This document shows, in pieces, positions 39,201-48,533 of a DNA stretch of 55,089 bases (position 1 is the first letter of the stretch; each line of letters begins with the position of its first letter). Source of the DNA: a virus. A model generated the notes under the pieces. That model was not told the DNA's origin. It did not search any database and worked only from the letters and a program-made list of their open reading frames with translations. The DNA is taken from positions 1 to 55,089 of IMG/VR virus record IMGVR_UViG_3300028388_002422. One strand, given 5' to 3'. Made by a program: the position numbers and the translations under genes.

Positions 39201-41294
39201 AATTGTTGCTGCGACGCTACCACCTCTTATTTTATACTCAATTTTATTGTCGCCATGATACCCATCTGCATTAGCTGTTGATAGTAGTAATTCTATGTCA
39301 CTTCTGCCTGAGTGCCTTGTAGCATGAACAAAACCTGCTACTTCTTCCGAACCTAAGCCTGAAACATCATATTCTGTTGGGTCGATGCCAGATCTTTCCA
39401 TAATATCAGCAATAATTGATGCAATAGTTACACTTGTCCTTTGTATCTCGGTAAGATAAATTTCCCATATTGATCCAGTGTTCGCATCATAAGTACTTGA
39501 TGCATCATCAAGACAGATAAGTGTATTTCTTGGAGGAAAAGGTGCATAATTAGCAGCTTGGTTAGTACTGCCTGGGAGACTAAGTGAATTATATATTGTT
39601 GCCTTTGGGCCATCTAGATCTATTTTTATAGCTGACTTCACATTACTTGGGTTACATACAGACCATAGCGATCTTGTACGATGATCGTATGACCACTGCT
39701 CAGTATATGCTGGAATGAAACCGTCTACGCCTAATGAAAACCATTTTTCTATTACTCCTGTATCAATATTTACTGCTATTACAAAGTCGTAATCTCCTCC
39801 AGATGCGGTGTATACTTTCCACCATAAAAGTTTATTTTCTTCGTCACAGAAACCAACTTCACTGTCTGCAATTAAATCTGTTGTTCCATTTAAGTCCAAA
39901 ACTTCACGCTTAAAGTCTGGGCTATCTTCAACAATATCAGAAGTTATTAAAGATGCTGTTATGTCAAGAATTTGAAAATATTGTAATTTATAAGAATTAG
40001 TAGGATGGTTTAATATTGTACCAAACTTATCATCAAGAAAATTAATTGGTGTAAAAGTCTCAACAATGTCTCCGCTATAATTGGCTAAAACACTTAATGG
40101 GCCAGTGCCTAAACTCAAAGCATCTTGAGACAGGCCTAATGTACCCGTACCAAAAGTTGGCATAGTGTCAACTCTTGTGCCAAGATTTCTTTGACCAACC
40201 CAAATTCTATTTTGGCTAGGAGCAGATAAGCTAGCACCTCCACTGTAGCCATTAACAACATGTTGTCTAAGTAATTTACCAGAAGGCCAGTCAAAAACTC
40301 TTATATCAGCGTTGTTATTCGTTGTATCTCTTTGTGAGAAATAAACTTGATTTTGACTAAATTGGGGCTGTGGAAAATCTGCATCTTGGGTCGCTGGAAC
40401 AAAACGTAAGTACCAAACTTCGTGCCAACCATAATTACCAAGATAAATTTGTGTTTTTGATTCTAAATCTAAAAAAATTAAAGGGCTTGATACATAATTT
40501 GAACTTCCGGCGGGACACCATGCAACTTTACGATCAGTAGGATGATAACAAAATTCTTGTGTTCCACCGCTCCAGATAGGGCCAGTATCACCACCAATAT
40601 CTTGCCAAGTTCCTAAAAATGTTTCTTCTGTAGATACAACACTTGTTGAAGTAGTTTGAAATTCGCATTCAACAACTGGTATTCTATTACTAAATCTTTC
40701 TGATAGATTCAAATCATCAAAAACAATAACAGTGTGACCTTTATACGAAGGACAATTGCCCTCACCGACATCTTGTTCAATTAGTGAGTCAATAGATTGA
40801 TTTCCAAAAGGATAATATGTGAAACTTATATCAATATCAGAAAGAGTTCCAGCTCCTGACACATCATAAACCAATTCTTGATTTAACCAGATACGTCTTG
40901 GATTATCAGCTGGTACTTCGCCAAAACTTACCGCGAAAGTTTGAAAATATGTATATGTTGTTTGTGTACTTTCGCTACCACCACCACCTTTGCCGCCGCC
41001 AGAAGATGTTACTGTTTTCTTCTCACGAACAGGTTTTACCCAAATTGGTTTACCGCTGAGTCTGTCACCGCCCCATAGTATAGGTAAATCAGAGCCTTCA
41101 ACTTGCCCTGAAAATGTAGAATCATTTAGCCGTGGGCCTTCATAGTCAAAGCCTCCTCCACCACCACTAAATAGCATACTACCTACTGCGGACCCAATCA
41201 TCCATCCCCACGACGCAGCGGTGACTCCTAAAAATGTACCACCAATAGCGCCACCAACAAGACTGCCCGCAGCCGCAACAGCTATTACTGCCAT
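36201..41294 (-). CDS. Tail-tip / host-specificity protein 1, with C-terminal LamG-like domains
   Basis: 1697 residues. N-terminus: Gly/Ala-rich (AAAGSLVGGAIGGTFLGVTAA), EGPRLNDSTF, LWGGDRLSGKPIWV, GGGKGGGG, TFAVSFGEVP. A central hub region carries HPGPYLTAYSYSSNF and LLRGRRGTNNFIDTH, then an FN3-like segment (YSPIQLSATEDAGDYNLTWTRR). Residues about 1250-1690 are two LamG-like jelly rolls. A Trp (DKGWGTLL, near 1210) stands where copy 2 has a stop. Functions: central tail fibre / receptor contact and tail opening. Directly after the NlpC-P60 gene. Confidence 0.85.
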   Translation of the reverse strand: MAVIAVAAAGSLVGGAIGGTFLGVTAASWGWMIGSAVGSMLFSGGGGGFDYEGPRLNDSTFSGQVEGSDLPILWGGDRLSGKPIWVKPVREKKTVTSSGGGKGGGGSESTQTTYTYFQTFAVSFGEVPADNPRRIWLNQELVYDVSGAGTLSDIDISFTYYPFGNQSIDSLIEQDVGEGNCPSYKGHTVIVFDDLNLSERFSNRIPVVECEFQTTSTSVVSTEETFLGTWQDIGGDTGPIWSGGTQEFCYHPTDRKVAWCPAGSSNYVSSPLIFLDLESKTQIYLGNYGWHEVWYLRFVPATQDADFPQPQFSQNQVYFSQRDTTNNNADIRVFDWPSGKLLRQHVVNGYSGGASLSAPSQNRIWVGQRNLGTRVDTMPTFGTGTLGLSQDALSLGTGPLSVLANYSGDIVETFTPINFLDDKFGTILNHPTNSYKLQYFQILDITASLITSDIVEDSPDFKREVLDLNGTTDLIADSEVGFCDEENKLLWWKVYTASGGDYDFVIAVNIDTGVIEKWFSLGVDGFIPAYTEQWSYDHRTRSLWSVCNPSNVKSAIKIDLDGPKATIYNSLSLPGSTNQAANYAPFPPRNTLICLDDASSTYDANTGSIWEIYLTEIQRTSVTIASIIADIMERSGIDPTEYDVSGLGSEEVAGFVHATRHSGRSDIELLLSTANADGYHGDNKIEYKIRGGSVAATISADEINCVELSGPIQKEEQTTVNIPMELEIPRQFEIKYRSADNNYTIAIAQSYTAVSRSYGKKTIEISVALYDQDATDLAAELHQQIIESIVYSFKLPVKYFNLEPTDVIEIPIDGINHRVRLTKITRGTNWIMNCEAVLDAAENYISNTSAAGSEEFLSNISLGVNTYLLIFDSPLLRDIDKDHPGPYLTAYSYSSNFTPSSIYYSFDNVNYNLVSAITEQPDVGYVESSSNISGAAWEDWDDNNTITITFYNSDVTLSSSTKAAIEADPTINSIAYGKNNRWEYINFETATQLRANPKIYQISGLLRGRRGTNNFIDTHDSWDLVVVLTSNGSIVRHVLLNSQYEQTIYYKIVPKGTYLSEAVEEEHVILGYPLKPYSPIQLSATEDAGDYNLTWTRRTRKGGSLGGDSGVIDNVGGSLSEDSESYDIDIKTIGDILLNSFQSSTTALIYTDAQQTTDGADSYGKLKYCVYQNSAVVGRGWEECSIIDKGWGTLLNEFIELPEIDMLLGLDDVTASGSAFDYISGNSYGTYTNVNASTIFGDGRGTMQNPGAAAGDGLNLDRTIRDLTTGKTQAHIAFAYIFDQKTSTPNTGYILECTQGAASYRFQIRHRGTSISVFHAPESGSVGTGISMSLTGESPSGYRSRFQIISIWFNLVGEYATRSFNFGIQTNSVAYNTGHSTYASTYQTQTNNAAYDDMIGNDMDNTQNEAPSNISIGVVGISTSASFSHSNLATIGNNFFTAMRTAIKNYDPDNLLAFHPVDNDVTTYTGLLTNSEFGPDLKVLLVSGSQHGLCLFTRRSVSISGFPDLCAFGFENIPSTWKVQDISYHWAFTTDNWANFNNGHYLFSVEPKGWDGAVKKGIHLFYDTTNGLTLRIGTGTGTWTDYSEGTTRSFTAFRTYHIAITCSATNGFKVYVDNVVVITSSGATHTIDWTDAASGVPDTCNMHWHLTNNGATFYSTTSPSSSAYSYLQSILIWSKELSLTDIETLTEPMFGEI

Positions 41295-41296
41295 TA

Positions 41297-41719
41297 CTAA
41301 TCCTCTATATTTAAATAGTCAAAAACACCACGTAGACGTTTTTGCCATCTTTTATCAAATCTTGTTTTTACAACATTTTTTTCAGGTTCAAATGCATGAA
41401 TAAAAAAATCATTGCCTAAAGATATTCCAACATGTTGAGGAATACGTCCATAAGCAAAAAGTAATATATTTCCTTTTGTAAATTTATTATTTACAAATGG
41501 CACTCTTTTTAAGTGTCTATCAATTTTTAATTGTAATGCTTTTTGTGGATCCATGCTATAAGTTGTATCATCAATATAATTATTCGTGTCTGCGTTAAGT
41601 GACTTGCCAATACAATAAACTAATCCTATACAATCTACACCATGTTTTGATCGTCCTTGATGAGCAAATGGCACACCTAACCAGTCAAAAGATTCATTGA
41701 TTATTTCATCTCTAGTCAT
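41297..41719 (-). CDS. NlpC/P60 tail-assembly peptidase
   Basis: 140 residues. Catalytic Cys30 in HGVDCIGLV, His in PQHVGISLG (about 96), and a third polar residue in HAF further on: the NlpC/P60 triad. In phages with DUF2460 and DUF2163 tails this protein is part of the tail tip and may cut peptidoglycan during entry. Four-base overlap with the DUF2163 gene. Confidence 0.88.
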   Translation of the reverse strand: MTRDEIINESFDWLGVPFAHQGRSKHGVDCIGLVYCIGKSLNADTNNYIDDTTYSMDPQKALQLKIDRHLKRVPFVNNKFTKGNILLFAYGRIPQHVGISLGNDFFIHAFEPEKNVVKTRFDKRWQKRLRGVFDYLNIED

Positions 41720-43554
41720 GTTGCTTTGTCCGCTGGTGCCGCTATTCTATCTATATTAGGCAGTTCTGGCTCGCCACCATAATTTATTACATTATTGAAC
41801 TTTACTCTGCAGTCTCCAGTATATGGCGAGCCTTTTACATCGCCGGGCATTTTTAAAATATGATTACAACCAGCAGTAACAGTAAATGTATCACCAACAC
41901 TTATAGGATAAGGTGGTTTTTGTCTCAATATCATTTGTCCATTTGTAACTTGAGACTGCTTTATATCATTTGTATAACCACTATTATTACCAGTAACCCA
42001 AGTTAACACACCATATGTAAACCACTCAGCAGCATATCCTGTTATATCTGTCTGGAATGAATAGTCACTTGTTACGACAGTGACTTCACCTGCTTGTTTT
42101 AAAGCTTTTTCTGTCGTCCATTCTAGCCCTGACGCTTCTGAAACAGTATTACCAACTGTTGTCGGCCATACCGGTTCTGCTGGTGTTATATCATCAATTG
42201 ATGCACCATATCTTATTGAAACCTCTTCTGCTGTTAAACCAAAATCATATAATGCTACTTCGTCAATTCTTCCATCAATATATAAAGGAGTCGAACCACC
42301 ATTTGGATCTCTCCTACCAATATTAAAATCACAAGCGTCATCTGGCGCAACTAAATGTAAGTCTAATGGTGTCGTCGAACTTGCAATTGTTGCTGCTGAT
42401 CCGTTTATATAAATTATGGGAACATTTAATCTAGTGGAACCATCATAGACAATAACAATATGATAAGTTGTTCCAGTTAAAACACTATTTGTTGCTGTTG
42501 TCCATGAACCGTCACTTACTGCGAGAGACAAGTGTCTAAATCTTTGATAAAATGTTATGCTTTGATCAGAAGAATCATAATGAATGGCCCAACCACGTGT
42601 ATCAGTATCTGTTTGCGTACTAGCTTGATCTTTTGAAACAATTACGCCACTACCATCTAAATTAAGGACCACTTCAACAGAGGCAAGAGTATGAAAAAAA
42701 TTCTCAATAGAAACAGCGCTTGCAGCTGCTAAATTTAAATATTGTGAACTAGCTGCATTAAAATCAATACAAGTATCTGCGTCATTTGTTATAAGACCGG
42801 TTGTACTGAAGGTTGGGCTATTTACAGCAGTTAAATTTATAATACCTTTTCTATCAACAGCTGTTGGGCCAGATGATTCGCCTAGACGCCAATGATTTAA
42901 TGGTCCGCCATTACTATCAACTGCGTCTATATATTCTACTATTTCTGTATTTGATACGCCTGGATTTGTGCATCTATATCTATAGCTATTTAATGTTGTG
43001 GGTTCAACCAGATCATTTAATGAATATGCTGTATTTTCTTGCCAAGTACTTGTCGTAAATATAACGCCACAATTACTGTCGCCTAGTTCCCAGCGGCAAT
43101 ATCTAGAATATTTATCACCAAATTCTTGCGAAAGCATTGTTGTCAATGATCTAAACTCTGCGGTGAAATTTGTTTTTTGAACAGTTATTTCACCAATGTA
43201 GCCATAATCAAGTTTTAAATCACCCCAAGATAAATCTCTAGGTGAAACTAAAAAAATTTGGACTTGTGCGCCTTTATATATACCGGCTAATAAATCTTCT
43301 TCTGTTATTGAATCGTCATCAATAATACCAACAACATCCATATTGTCAACATTTAATCCTTCTTTTTGATCAATAGCCGTACGTTGATAACCACCTGATG
43401 ACTTATATAAAAGTCCATCATATGTAAATTCATCAGGCCAATCTGTGAAGCCAAATATAACACCGTCAGTTCTTTCAATCCGCCAACACGTTGCTATAAT
43501 CGGAGCTCCACTTTCTATCTCAGTTAGTAAGTTAGCACTAATTTCTTTTGTCAT
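41716..43554 (-). CDS. DUF2163 / BR0599-type tail protein with an inserted LamG domain
   Basis: 612 residues, about twice the usual length. Residues 1-190 match the N-terminal part (GAPIIATCWRIERTDG, GFTDWPDEFTYDG, YCRWELGDSNCGV). Residues about 215-445 are a LamG-like insert (NHWRLGESSGPTAVDRKG, YIDGRIDEVALYDFGLT). The BR0599 end resumes after it (GDTFTVTAGCNHILKMPGD, CRVKFNNVINYGGEPELPN). So a carbohydrate-binding-like domain is set into a tail-tip protein, probably projecting from the tip. Overlaps both neighbours by four bases. Confidence 0.85.
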   Translation of the reverse strand: MTKEISANLLTEIESGAPIIATCWRIERTDGVIFGFTDWPDEFTYDGLLYKSSGGYQRTAIDQKEGLNVDNMDVVGIIDDDSITEEDLLAGIYKGAQVQIFLVSPRDLSWGDLKLDYGYIGEITVQKTNFTAEFRSLTTMLSQEFGDKYSRYCRWELGDSNCGVIFTTSTWQENTAYSLNDLVEPTTLNSYRYRCTNPGVSNTEIVEYIDAVDSNGGPLNHWRLGESSGPTAVDRKGIINLTAVNSPTFSTTGLITNDADTCIDFNAASSQYLNLAAASAVSIENFFHTLASVEVVLNLDGSGVIVSKDQASTQTDTDTRGWAIHYDSSDQSITFYQRFRHLSLAVSDGSWTTATNSVLTGTTYHIVIVYDGSTRLNVPIIYINGSAATIASSTTPLDLHLVAPDDACDFNIGRRDPNGGSTPLYIDGRIDEVALYDFGLTAEEVSIRYGASIDDITPAEPVWPTTVGNTVSEASGLEWTTEKALKQAGEVTVVTSDYSFQTDITGYAAEWFTYGVLTWVTGNNSGYTNDIKQSQVTNGQMILRQKPPYPISVGDTFTVTAGCNHILKMPGDVKGSPYTGDCRVKFNNVINYGGEPELPNIDRIAAPADKAT

Positions 43555-44195
43555 ATTCTTATCTCAATAACACTTATATTTGTATTACTAATTAGAGGTC
43601 CAGTTAAAGACATAGGCAAACGGTCATTGTCAAAACGACAAGGAACATGAAAATGAAAACCGCACGTTACAGTATCTGCCTCTGTCAAAGCTGAATTAAA
43701 CGTAATTATACCTGTTGTATAATCAATTGTATAGTCTGTTGTTTCAACTTTAGGAGAACCATTAATTGCTAAAACTACTGTTCCACTAATTGGTTTTTTT
43801 ATTGCTCTAGTAGTTACTTGTCCACCTTCGTTATATTGCTTAAATATTTGTTGTGTTGTTTCACCTCCAACTGCTGATGTGATTAAAGTTATATCCAAAT
43901 TTGAAACTGTTTGATCCATATCTTCAGTTGATTTCCAATCAAATGGATCTTTATAACGAAAGCCATATGTTTTACCTTTCATGGCATGAAAAAATTTAAG
44001 CAAAGCGTAGCCTTGAGCCGGAGTTTTTACGCCATATTGAACTTCATAATAATGACGGCCATATGGCCATGCTTGAATACGTTGCTCGTAGCCACTTTGT
44101 GCACTTTGAACAAAAGTTAAAAAGGTTGGCCCACCAGTACTTCCATTAGAAATTTCCGTAGGAAATATAGCAGCTTCTATAAATGGCGCACTCAT
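43551..44195 (-). CDS. DUF2460 distal tail protein
   Basis: 214 residues. Signature AIFPTEISNGSTGGPTFLTFV then YEQRIQAWPYGRHYYEVQYG, and FHAMKGKTYGFRYKDPFDW, then GTVVLAINGSPK and DYTTGIITFN. This family occurs in siphovirus tails and gene-transfer agents just before DUF2163, as here, and forms the distal tail / hub adaptor. Four-base overlaps on both sides. Confidence 0.88.
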   Translation of the reverse strand: MSAPFIEAAIFPTEISNGSTGGPTFLTFVQSAQSGYEQRIQAWPYGRHYYEVQYGVKTPAQGYALLKFFHAMKGKTYGFRYKDPFDWKSTEDMDQTVSNLDITLITSAVGGETTQQIFKQYNEGGQVTTRAIKKPISGTVVLAINGSPKVETTDYTIDYTTGIITFNSALTEADTVTCGFHFHVPCRFDNDRLPMSLTGPLISNTNISVIEIRI

Positions 44196-47100
44196 GTATA
44201 TTTACCTGCTCTTTTTACCATATCTCTAAGTTGCATTTCCATTTGGCCTCTTGACGCATTAAAACTATCTGCATTAGGACTAGTGACATTAAAGTTCACA
44301 CTTATATTTTGCACAGTGCCACTATTTTTACTTTCTTTTTGTTGTGCTGGAGTCTCAACAGTTACTCTCTCATTTGGCGATGCTTTAAATGCAACAACTT
44401 GTGAATCTGTTCCGCCACTGCCGCCAACTTTAAATTGGCCGCCTGTTGCAAAACCAAGCGAAGCAAATTCTGGGCTAGTCATACCCATTCCAGCTGTACC
44501 TGCTGTAAAGCTACCAATTGATGTTCCTCCAGCTGATCCAATACTGGGCATTGCTGGTACGCCTAAAACGCTGCTGGCAAAAGTACTTACAATAGTATCA
44601 AAAATACCGCCTCCGCCACCACTTTGTCCTACACCCATAATATATTGACTAAGTTGTGCTGCCGCTGCATCTGCTACCATTCTGTTTAACATATTAGTGA
44701 AAGAATCAGCAAGATTATCAAATTCACCATTCATGAAATCAAAGAAAAAGTCTGAGAAACTATTCTGCATTCCTTTCGCAACTTCTTCGGTTATGGCTTC
44801 TATTGATTTTAAACCTGTATTTGACTCATCAACTAATTTTGCCCATTGTTGCTTCATTACATCTGTAATTTGTGCATTTGTGGCGCCAGCTGCTCTCAAT
44901 GCTGGTATTAATTCGCGTACGCGAAGTTGGAACTTTTCTTCTAATGATAAAGTTTCTCGTAGTAGTTCTCTGCCTTTTTCTTCTAATTGCTGGCGCTCTT
45001 TAAGTGCTTCTTTACGTTTCTTTTCAGCTTCTACTAAGTCGATATTTTGTTGTTTCAAATTAGCTAAAGTAACAATTTGATTTTTCATTACAGCAACGCG
45101 CTCAAGCATTGCTGTTGTTGTTGCACGTGTTTCTAATGCTAAAACTTTTTCAGTAATTGCAGCAATTTCGGCTTGAGCATTTGACTCTGCTAATTGACGT
45201 TCATTCATACCAACTTGTTCATTTCGAAGTTTTAATGCTTGTATATTATCTGTAATTGATTCTTCTTGTTGGTTTAAATCAGTAAGCAATTTTTTAACTG
45301 TGGAAGCATAAGCTTTATTAGCTGCGTCTTGTGCTTTTCTTGCTTCGGTAGCATTTACAATAGCTTTACGTAAATCACGTTGCTGATAAATTTGCGCTAA
45401 TGCTTCTTCATCAACTTTATTAGCTCCGCCTGCTTCTAAAGTTAGTTTATTAGCCTCTTCTTGGGCGTCTAGATTTATTTGCTTAATTTTACCTTGCACA
45501 TCGGTTATGCTACCTTTAGCAACAGCTAAATCAATTTCTAAACTTTTTGTTTCAACTTGTGCAGCAAACTGCTTCATTAAATCAACAGCCAAAGCTAATT
45601 GCGTATTTACTTTAGTTGCTTCTTCCTCTAATCTTTCTGTTTCAAGAACATTTTTACCCATTTCTAAACGAAGAGCATAAACTTCTTGATTAATACCGCT
45701 TATTTGGCTAGTCATTCTAGCGCTATTATCTGTGACTAAACCAAATTTTTTGTTAATCCAATCCCATGCAGTACCTTGATCTTCAATGTGTTCTTTCATT
45801 GCGATCAAGCTATCAATATTATTTTGTAGCTGTTGTTGTCTAGTTGATAGCATCGCTGCTTCTGCTGCTAATGCAGCTTGACCGGCATCAGCCATTTTAG
45901 ACATTATTTCTTCAGCTGTAGTAATTATACTCTTTGATTCATTATTAACAGCAGTTAAACTACCTTCTACATCTTTTAATACATTATCTAATTCGTCTGC
46001 GTCGTCAATGAATGATGCCAAAGCAACTGATGCCGCACCTATCGAAGCGGCTATTGCTGTAAACGGATTAGCTAATGCAACCAAAGCTAAACCAGTAGCA
46101 GCAGATTTAAGATAAACAATAAAGCCACTCAAACTTGCACCAAGTTTTGTAACTGCTCCAGCTAGACCTGCGGCGCCAAAAAATTTAACTGCAGTTTTAA
46201 CAGCATTAACTAACGGTACAAATGGTCGTACAAAAGCTAATAAACCAGCCTTTAGCCAATCAAAGCCTTTCTTTAATGCTGCGAATGCTCCACCTAATCC
46301 CGAGGCGCCAACAGTACCAATTAATGCAACGCCTGCCATATCCATGGCATTCATATCTTTTTCTAATATATTAATTTCGCCAGTTAAGTCTCTACTTGCT
46401 TCTGCTACTTGGGTTTCGCCTACACCTAAGGACGTAAAAGTAGACGTAACTTTTGTTGCCGTTTGTTCTAATGAATCTAATGATGTAGTTAGTCTATTTG
46501 ATTCATCACCAAGGATAGTTGTTAACGGAATGATGTCTGTTAATTTTTCAATAAACCAAGTAAAGCCGCGAAGTAACATTCCAAGAACTGGTGTTAATGC
46601 ATCACCAATTTTTACTCTTAATAAATCAAGAGCATTAATTGCTGCTTGTAATTCGGCGCTAAACTTTCTTAATGATGAAGCTAACTGAGGCTCGGTTCGC
46701 ATTCTTACTAATTTACTAAGCTTTGTAACAAGCTCTACTGAATTAACATTACCATTTGCAACTTCTTTAATAAATTTAGCAAGTTCGTCTGTACCATAAC
46801 CCATTGCTTGGGCGGCTAAGTTCATTGCGCCAGGAATATGCTCACCCAACTGCCTACGTAATTCTTCCATAGACACGGTGCCTTTAGAAATCATTTGTTC
46901 TAAGGCAAGAAACATGCCGGCAGTACGTTCTTGGTTTAAGTTTAAGACTCGCGCTGCTACAGCAAAATCTTCAAAAGTACTTGTTGCATCTTTAACAGAT
47001 AATCCAGCGATTGTTGCTGCGTTTGTAAATTTAGAATATTGTCTTGTTACATCAACAATTGATAGTTTTAATTTTTCAGCAATACCAACAGCGGTGTTAA

Positions 47101-48217
47101 GTAAAGTTGATGCTTCTTTTTGATTACCTGTGACCAATGCTAATGCGTTTCTAAAGCCCAGCATTTCAGACGATAGTTGTGGTGCGGCCTTAAATAAATT
47201 AATAAAGCCTTGCCCCATACGTCCTAAAACAGCTAAAAATCCACGCATTGACGTTTGAGCAATATTTGCGATAGAAATAGTTTCTCTAAATTCTTGTTTA
47301 ACCAATTTCCAAGAAGTAGATAGTCTATTAGCAGCACTTGCTTGTGCAAGACCGACTGTCGTTAAACGTTTAGCTGCGGCCGCTAATGTAGTTTGACTTT
47401 GAGCAACATCACGATCAGCCGCAGATTTATTTTTTTGTTCTTTTGCTGCCATGCGAGCTAATGCTGCTTGTTCTTTTAGCAGTGCATTATTTGCGCGCAT
47501 TCCACCCAAAGACGCAGTAGAAGAAAGTCCTGCTGCTGATGTTTTTTGTAAATTAATATAAAGTTGTTTTATGCTCTTTAATTTATCAGCCGTTTCTTTA
47601 GCGTTAACACTAGAATTCATCCGTTGCCAGAATGAATTTACTGCATTTTCTTGATTTTTTAATGCTTGACGTTCTGCTGCGTTATATTGCTGTCTTGCTT
47701 GTATTCTTGCTTGTAACTGTGCCTGTTGCTTAGCTAAAGCACTGCGTCGTAACGATTCAAGATGTTGGTTATGTTTTTGTAATGCTGCTTGTTCTTTCTG
47801 ATAAGATTGTTGCAGCTTAGACATATATTGCTGTCTACGCTTTTCATTGTCGTTTCGTAAACTTGCTGTTGCGGGTACTTGCGAAGCATTAATTTTTGGT
47901 AAGAAATTTTTGCCTATAGATTGAATTGCGTTTTGCGTGTCCTTAACTTTTTTAGTTATTGCATCAAAAGACTTAGCGTAATTTTTATTACCTTTAATAG
48001 CTTTGTCTGTAGCGGATGCAGTTACTGCGCCTAATTTTTTAAGCTCATCCCGAACTTTTTGAGTGGCATCTTTAACTTCATCGCCCCAAATAACACCAGA
48101 ACGTTTTAGTCTATTGTAAAGATCATCGGCTGAGTTTAATTGACGTGCTAAATCACGTAAACCAATTTCAGCACGTTGCTTATTTAGTTCTATTTGAACT
48201 TTGACGTCTTCGCTCAT
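44192..48217 (-). CDS. Tail tape measure protein
   Basis: 1341 residues. N-terminal coiled coils rich in Gln/Ala/Lys, a tape-measure domain around residues 340-530 (FRNALALVTGNQKEASTLL, GTVSMEELRRQLGEHIPGA), hydrophobic membrane-like helices around 630-740 (ALIGTVGASGLGGAFAAL, GLALVALANPFTAIAASIG), then more coiled coil. It sets tail length and may enter the host membrane at injection. It follows the chaperone pair, as usual; the start overlaps the -1 frame chaperone by 38 bases. Confidence 0.93.
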   Translation of the reverse strand: MSEDVKVQIELNKQRAEIGLRDLARQLNSADDLYNRLKRSGVIWGDEVKDATQKVRDELKKLGAVTASATDKAIKGNKNYAKSFDAITKKVKDTQNAIQSIGKNFLPKINASQVPATASLRNDNEKRRQQYMSKLQQSYQKEQAALQKHNQHLESLRRSALAKQQAQLQARIQARQQYNAAERQALKNQENAVNSFWQRMNSSVNAKETADKLKSIKQLYINLQKTSAAGLSSTASLGGMRANNALLKEQAALARMAAKEQKNKSAADRDVAQSQTTLAAAAKRLTTVGLAQASAANRLSTSWKLVKQEFRETISIANIAQTSMRGFLAVLGRMGQGFINLFKAAPQLSSEMLGFRNALALVTGNQKEASTLLNTAVGIAEKLKLSIVDVTRQYSKFTNAATIAGLSVKDATSTFEDFAVAARVLNLNQERTAGMFLALEQMISKGTVSMEELRRQLGEHIPGAMNLAAQAMGYGTDELAKFIKEVANGNVNSVELVTKLSKLVRMRTEPQLASSLRKFSAELQAAINALDLLRVKIGDALTPVLGMLLRGFTWFIEKLTDIIPLTTILGDESNRLTTSLDSLEQTATKVTSTFTSLGVGETQVAEASRDLTGEINILEKDMNAMDMAGVALIGTVGASGLGGAFAALKKGFDWLKAGLLAFVRPFVPLVNAVKTAVKFFGAAGLAGAVTKLGASLSGFIVYLKSAATGLALVALANPFTAIAASIGAASVALASFIDDADELDNVLKDVEGSLTAVNNESKSIITTAEEIMSKMADAGQAALAAEAAMLSTRQQQLQNNIDSLIAMKEHIEDQGTAWDWINKKFGLVTDNSARMTSQISGINQEVYALRLEMGKNVLETERLEEEATKVNTQLALAVDLMKQFAAQVETKSLEIDLAVAKGSITDVQGKIKQINLDAQEEANKLTLEAGGANKVDEEALAQIYQQRDLRKAIVNATEARKAQDAANKAYASTVKKLLTDLNQQEESITDNIQALKLRNEQVGMNERQLAESNAQAEIAAITEKVLALETRATTTAMLERVAVMKNQIVTLANLKQQNIDLVEAEKKRKEALKERQQLEEKGRELLRETLSLEEKFQLRVRELIPALRAAGATNAQITDVMKQQWAKLVDESNTGLKSIEAITEEVAKGMQNSFSDFFFDFMNGEFDNLADSFTNMLNRMVADAAAAQLSQYIMGVGQSGGGGGIFDTIVSTFASSVLGVPAMPSIGSAGGTSIGSFTAGTAGMGMTSPEFASLGFATGGQFKVGGSGGTDSQVVAFKASPNERVTVETPAQQKESKNSGTVQNISVNFNVTSPNADSFNASRGQMEMQLRDMVKRAGKYT

Positions 48218-48533
48218 CTTTTCGCCTCATCTGCTGCCGATAATCTATCGCTGTATCATCCATCCGAACGATAGTTCTAACAAATTGATCTAAGGGGCAC
48301 AATAGATCAAAATAATCGGAAAAGATAAGTATTTCCGAGATGGGAATTGAACCTTGTGGCTGCCGCGATGATTCTAGTAATTTGTATGTGTCTAAAAACC
48401 ATATTACTAGATCGTCATTAACCGGCTTTAATTCGTCCAGGGGAGAAGCTTTACCCCTCCCCTGTAAATCGCGATAGAATGAAATATCATTAGCATACTC
48501 TAAATTCCATCGCAGCAGCCTTATTACTCCTTT
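48180..48533 (-). CDS. T-like extension of the tail assembly chaperone (frameshift product)
   Basis: Open frame in the -1 frame relative to the chaperone at 48524-48988, free of stops from 48548 to TAA 48182-48180, about 115 residues past the shift (KGVIRLLRWNLEYANDISFY ... IFSDYFDLLCPLDQFVRTIV). It has no ATG, GTG or TTG near its 5' end. Position between chaperone and tape measure, and overlap with the tape-measure start, fit the lambda G/T type fusion. The slip would occur at A-AAG or AAG-GAG (48533-48527), just before TAA 48526. Confidence 0.75.
   Translation of the reverse strand, partial: KGVIRLLRWNLEYANDISFYRDLQGRGKASPLDELKPVNDDLVIWFLDTYKLLESSRQPQGSIPISEILIFSDYFDLLCPLDQFVRTIVRMDDTAIDYRQQMRRKDERRRQSSNRTK

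Noticed and set aside
41297-41719. NlpC/P60 protein as the lysis enzyme
   Set aside because: It lies between DUF2163 and the tail-tip genes with overlaps, the usual place of the tail peptidase.
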